A stretch of DNA of 57,977 bases from an uncultured Bacilli bacterium (lineage in GTDB: Bacteria; Bacillota_I; Bacilli_A; RF39; UBA660), in assembly GCA_947632325.1 (NCBI GenBank), contig CANROU010000007.1, positions 1 to 57,977 of the forward strand, read 5' to 3'. Below, piece after piece: positions 51,800-57,977 of this stretch (the stretch's first letter is position 1; every line of letters starts with the position of its first letter). Below the pieces are notes generated by a model. That model saw only the letters and a list, made by a program, of their open reading frames with translations, was not told the DNA's origin and ran no database searches. The position numbers and the translations under genes are program-made.

Positions 51800-53552
51800 T
51801 TTCTAACTCCTCCTTTGTAAGTTGTGATAAAGCTATTTGCCTATAAATTTCACATTTCTTAAGCAATTCTTTATGTGTTCCTATCCCAACACATTTACCT
51901 TTATCCAACACGATTATCTTATCGGCATTCATGATTGTACCAATTCGCTGTGCCACAATTAAACTAGTCGCCTTCTTAGTATATTTTTTTAATTCATGAC
52001 GAAGTGTAAAATCTGTTTTATAGTCTAGCGCTGAAAAAGAATCATCAAAAATATAAATCTCCGGTTCTCTAGCAATAGCCCTAGCAATAGATAATCTTTG
52101 TTTCTGCCCTCCTGAAATATTAGTTCCTCCTTGGGCAATCATAGATTGTTCTTTATCATCCATTTGCTCTACAAATTCTTTAGCTTGAGCTACTTCTAGG
52201 GCTTTTTTAACTAAATCAGTCGTTTTAGTTTTACCATTATCACCATAAGTAATATTATTTAGGATACTATCATTAAACATAACCGCTTTTTGCGAAACAT
52301 AACCTAATTTATTATAAAGATATTTTAAATCGTAATCCTTAACATTAATACCATCAACTAAAATTTGACCACTTGATACATCATAAAAACGAGGTATCAA
52401 ATTAATTAGTGTTGATTTTCCGCTTCCTGTGGAACCAATAAAAGCAACAGTTTCCCCTTTATTTATTTTAAAAGATATATCTTCTAAAAGGTATTCTTCA
52501 GCATCCGGATATTTGAAGAAAACATGTTTAAATTCAATCGTCCCTTTTTCATTTGTTGGTACATCTTTTAACGTACCATTTTTAACCGAAACTTGTTTAT
52601 CCATGACCTCATTAATACGATGAGCTGACACATTAGCTCGAGGTAAAATCATAAAAATCATCGCTAGCATTAAAAAGGACATAATAACTTGCATTGAATA
52701 TGAGGAAAATACCACCATATCACCAAATACAGCAATTTTATCAGCCATCAAACTGTTTTTGATTAAGTAAATACCTACTACATAAATAGATAAAGTTAAA
52801 AAATACATAACCAAATACATAACTGGTTGCATAATAGCAAAGGACTTTTGATTAAATAATTGTGTTTTAGTTAGATTATTATTCACATTTTCAAACTTAT
52901 CTTCCTGATATTGTTCAGCATTAAAAGCTCTAACGACTCTAATTCCCGTTAAATTTTCTCTGGTGACATTATTAATTTGATCGATTAATTTTTGAACAAT
53001 CTTAAATCTAGGCAATACTAATACTAATATAATAGATACAGTACTAAGCAAAATAACTACCGCCACAGCGGTTAAAGCACTCCATTGCCAACTTTTATTC
53101 AAAATCTTGGTAATAGCCCACGCGGCTGTCAATGGTGATTTAATTAACATTTGTAAACCCATGGCTATAAACATTTGAATTTGCGTAATATCATTGGTCG
53201 TTCTAGTAATTAAACTACTTGTTTTAAATTCCTTAACTTCCCCATTAGATAAATCCATTACTTTATTAAATAATTTTTTTCGAACATTTTTGGAAAAACG
53301 GGCCGATATATTGGCAATTAAATAGCCGGTGATAACCGCACAAATCAATGACGCTAAAGCACACAAAAGCATATAGCCACCATTATATAAAATATCTTGC
53401 ATCTTGCTTCCTTCTGTTTGTACTAATCTTGTAATTTCCGACATATAATCAGGCATCTTAAGTTCTAACCAAACTTGTGAAGCAATTAAAAGAAAACTGA
53501 TAGCGGCAAAAAGCCAATCTTTTCTTTGTAAATTTTTAAATAATTTTATCAT
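51792..53552 (-). CDS. ABC exporter subunit with degenerate NBD
   Basis: 586 aa, six membrane segments plus NBD. Walker A GSTGSGKST and signature SGGQKQR are intact. Walker B ends IFDDSFSALD, with Asp in place of the catalytic Glu, and the H-loop reads IVAQRIGT, with Gln in place of His. Such a non-catalytic site is usual in one half of heterodimeric exporters (YheI/MdlA/BmrC class). Its stop overlaps the start of the partner gene by 8 nt, and its own start overlaps the upstream gene's stop, so the three genes form one operon. Confidence 0.92.
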   Translation of the reverse strand: MIKLFKNLQRKDWLFAAISFLLIASQVWLELKMPDYMSEITRLVQTEGSKMQDILYNGGYMLLCALASLICAVITGYLIANISARFSKNVRKKLFNKVMDLSNGEVKEFKTSSLITRTTNDITQIQMFIAMGLQMLIKSPLTAAWAITKILNKSWQWSALTAVAVVILLSTVSIILVLVLPRFKIVQKLIDQINNVTRENLTGIRVVRAFNAEQYQEDKFENVNNNLTKTQLFNQKSFAIMQPVMYLVMYFLTLSIYVVGIYLIKNSLMADKIAVFGDMVVFSSYSMQVIMSFLMLAMIFMILPRANVSAHRINEVMDKQVSVKNGTLKDVPTNEKGTIEFKHVFFKYPDAEEYLLEDISFKINKGETVAFIGSTGSGKSTLINLIPRFYDVSSGQILVDGINVKDYDLKYLYNKLGYVSQKAVMFNDSILNNITYGDNGKTKTTDLVKKALEVAQAKEFVEQMDDKEQSMIAQGGTNISGGQKQRLSIARAIAREPEIYIFDDSFSALDYKTDFTLRHELKKYTKKATSLIVAQRIGTIMNADKIIVLDKGKCVGIGTHKELLKKCEIYRQIALSQLTKEELENA

Positions 53553-54049
53553 TATTTTTTCCTCCTCTTATTCTTGATAATTTCTATTTTTTGATAACGA
53601 TAAGCATACATGGTTATTCTCTTGCCACAATCAGGACATTTAACATGTTTAATACCACGTTTACTTGGTAAAGGCAACTTTAATATAGTCTTACATTTAG
53701 GACATTTTTTATAAAGGTGATTTTTATCCTTAATTTTTCTTTTTAAATTAGTAAAAGGCTTTAATAAAGTCTTTTTAACTTTTAAAAACGCTTGATTCTC
53801 CTTATTTCTCATATATTTATTTTTAGATAAAAAGCGATAAACGATTACTATAAATACTAATAATTCTATCATCACTAATATTTTATTATTTATAAATATA
53901 TTAACCAAAAACAATAGTATATAAATTTTTATTAAAAATTTATATAGATCATCAGAGCCATATCTACCATACATAAATTGTCCTATTTTATTAATAAATT
54001 TCATGAAATTTCTGTCCATTCCCTTCGTTATTAAATTATGTTTCATCAT
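53552..54049 (-). CDS. Membrane protein with C-terminal zinc ribbon
   Basis: 165 aa at most. Two membrane segments (about 42-58 and 60-77) are followed by a basic linker and a zinc ribbon with two CPxC knuckles (KKCPKCKTILKLP and HVKCPDCGKRITMY). The tail is strongly basic. The family is common in Firmicutes, but I know no function. The start is uncertain: an ATG 15 codons in (54004) also begins a sensible protein, and neither has a strong ribosome site. It is first in the operon with the ABC exporter pair. Confidence 0.7.
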   Translation of the reverse strand: MMKHNLITKGMDRNFMKFINKIGQFMYGRYGSDDLYKFLIKIYILLFLVNIFINNKILVMIELLVFIVIVYRFLSKNKYMRNKENQAFLKVKKTLLKPFTNLKRKIKDKNHLYKKCPKCKTILKLPLPSKRGIKHVKCPDCGKRITMYAYRYQKIEIIKNKRRKK

Positions 54050-54116
54050 CTTTCATTATCCATTTTTCATTATATCACAAATCTAACTATATGATTTAAA
54101 TAATAATTTTTAGCAA

Positions 54117-54149
54117 ATAAAAACCCTTAACTTTCGTTAACGGTTTTAA
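54117..54149 (-). terminator. Terminator of pnp
   Basis: The minus-strand stem AAACCGTTAAC / GTTAAGGGTTT with a GAAA-type loop and T tail lies 7 nt after the stop. Confidence 0.75.
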
Positions 54150-54155
54150 ATATTA

Positions 54156-56291
54156 TTATTTTAAAGCTTCCTTACGAGAAAAGTTAAGTCGACCTTTTTT
54201 ATCAGTACCAATTGCTTTGACTAAAATTTCATCTCCTAGTTTAACAACATCTTCTGTTTTCTTAACTCTTTCTTTAGCTAGTTGTGAAATATGAACTAAT
54301 CCTTCACACCCTGGCCATAATTGAACAAAGCAACCAAATTCTTCAATTTTAACCACTTTAGCTGTATATATTTTACCATCTTCTACTTCCCTGACGATAT
54401 CTTTAATCATATCCGCTGTCTTATTAATAATATCTTGATCAGTATGATATATAATAACTCGACCATCATCTTCTAAATCAACTTTGACAGCATTGATATC
54501 AGTAACAGAAGTAACATTACTAGCGTCACAAATGATTTTCGTAATCATTTCGCCACCTTTACCAATGACATCTTTTATTTTTAAAGGGTTAATAGTAAAG
54601 GTCATCGTTTTTGGCGCATATTTGCTAACTTCCTTACGTGGTTCTTTAATTTGTTTAGCCATAACAGCCAAAATTTCTAACCGAGCTTTTTTAGCTTGAG
54701 CAAGAGCTTCCTTTAAAATTTGTTTGGTAATACCTTTGATTTTAATATCCATTTGTAAAGCACAAATACCGTCTTTAGTACCAGCGACTTTAAAATCCAT
54801 ATCTCCCAAATGATCTTCCATTCCCTGAATATCAGTTAAAATCGTATAATCATCACCATCAGTAATCAATCCCATGGCAATACCTGCGACAGGAGCTTTA
54901 ATAGGAACACCAGCGGCCATTAAAGACATACATCCAGCACAAATACTAGCTTGAGAACTACTACCATTACTTTCCAATATTTCTGATACTACCCGAATAG
55001 TATAAGGGAATTCTTCTTCACTAGGTATTACTTGAAGTAAAGCTTTCTCACCTAGGGCACCATGACCCACTTCTCGACGCCCAGGGGCTCCATATCTTCC
55101 TGTTTCTCCTACTGAAAAAGCTGGAAAATTATAATGAAGCATAAATCTTTTTTCAGCTTCTAAACTAAGACCATCTAAGATTTGATGTTCCCCCAAAGCT
55201 CCTAAAGTAGTAACACTTAAACTCTGGGTTTGTCCTCTTGTAAATAAAGCCGATCCATGAGTACGCGGTAAAATATCAATATCTGTTGATAATGGTCTTA
55301 TTTCGGTCATTTTTCTACCATCAGCTCTAGTATGTTCCTTAACTACAATTCGTCTAAAAATTTCATATTCTATTTTTTCTAAAACCAATTTAACTTTAGT
55401 AATAAGTTCATCATATTCTTCTTTTTTAAGTTTATCCTCGTATTCTTCCCTGTATTTATCTACTACTTCTTCTTTTATTTTATCAATAGTCTCATATTTT
55501 TCTAATTTATCTTTAATTCTTAAGGCCTTATCTAATTTATCTTTAGCTAAACTACTTATTTCTTCTTTTAATTCATCAGTTATTTCTAAAACATCATATT
55601 CCATCTTTTCACTGCCTATTTCAGCAATGATTTCTTCTTGGAATTTAACAAGTTCCTTAATAGCTTCATGAGCAAACATCAAGGCCTCTAACATACTTTC
55701 TTCATCTACTTCTTTAGCACTAGATTCCACCATATTAATGGCCTCTTTTGTTCCCGCTACCGTTAAATCGATATCACTTTCATCTAATTGTGCAGCTGTT
55801 GGATTAAGAACAAATTCCCCATTTACTCTCCCTACTTTAACACCTGCGATAGGTCCTTCAAAAGGAATACAACTAATAGATGTTGCTAGAGAAGAACCAA
55901 ATAAAGCTGTTAATTCAGGAGAATTATCTTGATCAACACTAAGGACAGTATTAACAATTTGCACTTCATTTCGAAAATTCTCTGGAAACAAAGGACGCAT
56001 AGGACGATCGATCATACGAGCCGCTAGAGTAGCATTTTCAGTAGGTCGCCCTTCTCTTTTAATAAAACCACCAGGGATTTTTCCTACAGAATATAATTTT
56101 TCTTGATATAAAACCATTAGTGGAAAAAAATCAGATAATAAATTAGCTTGTTTACTAACCACAGCCGTACTTAAAACAACTGTATCACCATATCTAACCA
56201 GTACAGCACCATTAGCTTGTTTCGCCATTTCACCATGTTCTACTACTAACTTTCTTCCTCTAAAATCTAATTCAAATATTTTCTTTTCCAT
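54156..56291 (-). CDS. pnp: Polyribonucleotide nucleotidyltransferase (PNPase)
   Basis: 711 aa with the full order: RNase PH-like domain 1 ([20 protein letters not shown]), helical domain, RNase PH-like domain 2 ([34 protein letters not shown]), KH domain ([16 protein letters not shown]) and S1 domain ([20 protein letters not shown]). It degrades RNA 3' to 5' with phosphate. It follows rpsO, a conserved pairing. GAGGTAATT precedes the ATG. Confidence 0.97.
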   Translation of the reverse strand: MEKKIFELDFRGRKLVVEHGEMAKQANGAVLVRYGDTVVLSTAVVSKQANLLSDFFPLMVLYQEKLYSVGKIPGGFIKREGRPTENATLAARMIDRPMRPLFPENFRNEVQIVNTVLSVDQDNSPELTALFGSSLATSISCIPFEGPIAGVKVGRVNGEFVLNPTAAQLDESDIDLTVAGTKEAINMVESSAKEVDEESMLEALMFAHEAIKELVKFQEEIIAEIGSEKMEYDVLEITDELKEEISSLAKDKLDKALRIKDKLEKYETIDKIKEEVVDKYREEYEDKLKKEEYDELITKVKLVLEKIEYEIFRRIVVKEHTRADGRKMTEIRPLSTDIDILPRTHGSALFTRGQTQSLSVTTLGALGEHQILDGLSLEAEKRFMLHYNFPAFSVGETGRYGAPGRREVGHGALGEKALLQVIPSEEEFPYTIRVVSEILESNGSSSQASICAGCMSLMAAGVPIKAPVAGIAMGLITDGDDYTILTDIQGMEDHLGDMDFKVAGTKDGICALQMDIKIKGITKQILKEALAQAKKARLEILAVMAKQIKEPRKEVSKYAPKTMTFTINPLKIKDVIGKGGEMITKIICDASNVTSVTDINAVKVDLEDDGRVIIYHTDQDIINKTADMIKDIVREVEDGKIYTAKVVKIEEFGCFVQLWPGCEGLVHISQLAKERVKKTEDVVKLGDEILVKAIGTDKKGRLNFSRKEALK

Positions 56292-56308
56292 AATTACCTC
56301 TTTTCTAT

Positions 56309-56339
56309 AAAAAGAAAGACACCAAAAACAAGTGTCTAC
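56309..56339 (-). terminator. Terminator of rpsO
   Basis: The minus-strand stem AGACAC-TTGTTTTTG-GTGTCT followed by TTCTTTTT overlaps the rpsO end; partial read-through into pnp is likely because no separate pnp promoter is evident. Confidence 0.65.
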
Positions 56340-56605
56340 TTTCTTAATCCTAATTGTTTTACAATATCACGATAACGAGTTATATCTTTCTTAGCTAAAT
56401 AATTTAACATACTACGACGTTGTCCAACTTTCTTTAGAAGTCCTCGACGTGAATGATGATCATGTTTATGCTCTTTTAGATGTTCTGTTAAAACAGCAAT
56501 TTCTTCGGTTAAAATAGCAATCTGTACTTCTGCTGAACCAGTATCTTTATCATTACGAGCATATTTTTTGATGATCTCTTGTTTTTTAGCAGTTGATAAT
56601 GCCAT
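56336..56605 (-). CDS. rpsO: 30S ribosomal protein S15
   Basis: 89 aa, typical length. The S15 signature is present: [40 protein letters not shown] and [20 protein letters not shown]. It binds 16S rRNA near helix 22 and often its own mRNA leader. A GAAAGGAAG site precedes the ATG. Confidence 0.98.
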   Translation of the reverse strand: MALSTAKKQEIIKKYARNDKDTGSAEVQIAILTEEIAVLTEHLKEHKHDHHSRRGLLKKVGQRRSMLNYLAKKDITRYRDIVKQLGLRK

Positions 56606-56611
56606 AAAAAC

Positions 56612-56684
56612 ACTTCCTTTCTAATTAAATTCACCAAACTCTAAGGTAAGGTTGGAAGAGGCCTTATCCTAGAATCGGTAAGCA
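56612..56684 (-). promoter_or_regulatory. Structured leader of rpsO, possible S15 autoregulatory RNA
   Basis: The mRNA leader contains complementary blocks (GATAAGGCC; CCTTACC; GGTAAGC on the opposite strand) that can form alternative stems before the ribosome site. S15 leaders in Firmicutes bind S15 this way. The assignment is inferred from position and pairing only. Confidence 0.4.
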
Positions 56685-56689
56685 CTAAT

Positions 56690-56718
56690 AATATACTAAA
56701 TTTTTGTCTTTTTGACAA
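56690..56718 (-). promoter_or_regulatory. sigma-A promoter of rpsO
   Basis: Minus-strand TTGTCA (56713-56718) and TATATT (56690-56695) are spaced 17 nt. Confidence 0.75.
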
Positions 56719-56723
56719 CCCTT

Positions 56724-57593
56724 TTAGTCATTTTTTACAAAAATTTTAAATGGTTTCATCAAATTATCATCTTTTACATATTCTTGATAAATAGCTAACA
56801 AGTTATCATTTTGATCACAAATAAGCGCATATTTACCAGTGAATATCTTGGGTAATATCATGCCATTTTCAATTTTTTTCTTATCTTGATTTGACACTAC
56901 CACTTTAGGAAAATCTCTTAAGGCATCCATAATGGACAATAACTTATAGTGACCTTTTTTGATATCTTCTATAGTAAATGCCATATCTTCTATAAATATA
57001 CCCTGTCTTGTTCTTCTTAATGCCATCATTACACAAGGAATACCTAACTCATCACCAATATCACGAATTAAACTTCTTATGTACGTTCCCTTAGAAACAA
57101 GGCATTTAAAAGAAAACGTATCATTTACTACTTTATTTAGTAAATTTATATCATAAACAGTTATCATTTTCTTAGGCAAACAAACAGTTTCATTATTTCT
57201 AGCATACTGATATAATCTTTTACCATTTACCTTAACAGCTGAAAAAAGAGGTACTTCCTGTTGATATGTTTTAACAAAGCTTTCTAAAACTAGAGGTAAA
57301 TTTTCTAACTTTTCCTTAGCAAAAGATTCTTGTTTAATTATTTTACCTTCTATATCTAGAGTATCCGTTAAAAGTCCTAATTTAACAGTAGCTATATATT
57401 CTTTATCATTACTAGTTAATAATTCTACTATTTTAGTTGCACTACCAACGGCTAAAACTAACACACCAGTGGCTAGAGGATCTAAAGTACCAGTGTGTCC
57501 CACTTTTTTAACATTTAAACATCTAGAAACGATATCAACTACCTCTCTTGATGTTATACCACTTGGTTTATCAACAACTAAAATACCATTCAT
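56724..57593 (-). CDS. truB: tRNA pseudouridine-55 synthase TruB
   Basis: 289 aa. It opens GILVVDKPSGITSREVVD. The catalytic Asp is in KKVGHTGTLDPLATGVLVLA, and the KGTYIRSLIRDIGDELGIPC motif is present. It makes pseudouridine 55 in the T-loop of all tRNAs. AGGTGAC precedes the ATG. It is followed by rpsO, separated by the rpsO promoter. Confidence 0.97.
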   Translation of the reverse strand: MNGILVVDKPSGITSREVVDIVSRCLNVKKVGHTGTLDPLATGVLVLAVGSATKIVELLTSNDKEYIATVKLGLLTDTLDIEGKIIKQESFAKEKLENLPLVLESFVKTYQQEVPLFSAVKVNGKRLYQYARNNETVCLPKKMITVYDINLLNKVVNDTFSFKCLVSKGTYIRSLIRDIGDELGIPCVMMALRRTRQGIFIEDMAFTIEDIKKGHYKLLSIMDALRDFPKVVVSNQDKKKIENGMILPKIFTGKYALICDQNDNLLAIYQEYVKDDNLMKPFKIFVKND

Positions 57594-57612
57594 TAAAAGT
57601 CACCTGTCTATT

Positions 57613-57641
57613 ATATTAAAAGCAATCTCACTCTTTGTCAA
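57613..57641 (-). promoter_or_regulatory. sigma-A promoter of truB
   Basis: Minus-strand perfect TTGACA (57636-57641) and TAATAT (57613-57618) are spaced 17 nt and overlap the end of the upstream surface gene. Confidence 0.75.
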
Positions 57642-57977
57642 TAATTACATCGCCCCATGAAGCATGAACAGTTCCAGTTATAAAACTATTATTACCACTT
57701 CCATTAATTATACCTTCCCAATTAAAACTCTTTCCTGTTAAGTTTATTATTTTTTTTAATGAACTACAATTACGAAAAGAACTTTGACCGATTGTCGTAA
57801 CCTTACTTGGTATCGTTATGGTAGTAATAGTTGAAACATAACGAAGACTTTCAATCCCGATGGTTTTAACCTGATCTGGTATGACCACATTTGACTTATT
57901 TCCTCCATAACTCACTAAATAACTGTCATCAATACTACCATCACTTTTCCTATTATAAATAAAGGCCTCTTCATCTG
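57628..57977 (-). CDS. BspA-like leucine-rich repeat protein, C-terminal part only
   Basis: The frame is open to the right edge of the window (first full codons read DEEAFIYNRKSDGSIDDSYL), so the gene starts outside. It shows BspA/LRR_5 repeats: NVVIPDQVKTIGIESLRYVS, TITTITIPSKVTTIGQSSFR, NCSSLKKIINL. A short unique end follows (FITGTVHASWGDVIIDKE). Such proteins are secreted and bind host or bacterial surfaces, by family. The anchor is not visible in this part. Confidence 0.85.
   Translation of the reverse strand, partial: DEEAFIYNRKSDGSIDDSYLVSYGGNKSNVVIPDQVKTIGIESLRYVSTITTITIPSKVTTIGQSSFRNCSSLKKIINLTGKSFNWEGIINGSGNNSFITGTVHASWGDVIIDKE

Noticed and set aside
51426-51806. Plus-strand open frame of 126 codons across the ABC exporter gene
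   Set aside because: It is antisense to a well-supported exporter gene and has no recognisable features.

Overview
The window comes from an AT-rich, low-GC Gram-positive genome that uses standard stop codons (TGA occurs as a stop) and Shine-Dalgarno sites of the AAGGAGGTGAT type. It has a full peptidoglycan and division cluster plus endospore genes (sigG, ylmC/ymxH, yunB, yutH-like, cotE, a SpoVD-type PBP). Together with InlB-type repeat, camelysin-like and BspA-like surface proteins, this fits an uncultured, gut-type, spore-forming member of the Bacilli (RF39/Erysipelotrichia-like). That placement is inference; no 16S gene is present.

Layout. 1-9.6 kb: partial tRNA-Val, an S1-domain protein, a NifU-type protein (YutI-like), YutH-like, a coiled-coil protein of unknown function, DUF1292, YutD, YunB, YlmC, SigG, a thioredoxin-like lipoprotein, a VanY carboxypeptidase and a FemAB-type ligase. 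9.6-12.9 kb: four tRNAs (Ser, Glu, Asn, Ile), a P-type ATPase and tRNA-Lys. 12.9-41.3 kb: the dcw cluster on the minus strand, in transcription order mraZ, rsmH, ftsL, pbpB, spoVD, mraY, ftsW, murG, murB, divIB, ftsA, ftsZ. It is broken by an 11.4-kb element inside spoVD and by a 3-kb accessory patch between ftsW and murG (ORF6N gene, ldh, camelysin-like gene). 41.6-44.6 kb: khpA, rpsP, cotE, ymcA/ricA, miaB. 44.8-49.4 kb: a Bce-type two-component/ABC peptide-resistance module. 49.5-54 kb: a heterodimeric ABC exporter and a small zinc-ribbon membrane protein. 54-58 kb: pnp, rpsO, truB and the end of a leucine-rich-repeat surface protein.

Main discovery. The SpoVD-like PBP gene is split exactly within the codons of its SxN active-site motif (N-terminal part 36280-37325, C-terminal part 24025-24891). 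Between the parts lies an element with a large serine recombinase. Its two junctions share an AA dinucleotide. In the predicted circle this AA lies exactly midway between two perfect 13-bp inverted repeats, each 13 nt away. Excision at AA would restore one 636-codon gene reading Asn-Ser-Cys-Asn-Pro-Gly-Phe-Val-Lys-Met. This is the architecture of a developmentally excised skin-like element, here in a cortex-synthesis gene.

The element also carries three surface-protein genes. They lie behind a promoter whose spacer contains a run of ten G between a consensus -35 and -10, a likely phase-variable switch. The window therefore combines a possible sporulation-linked excision system with slip-strand-controlled surface antigens.
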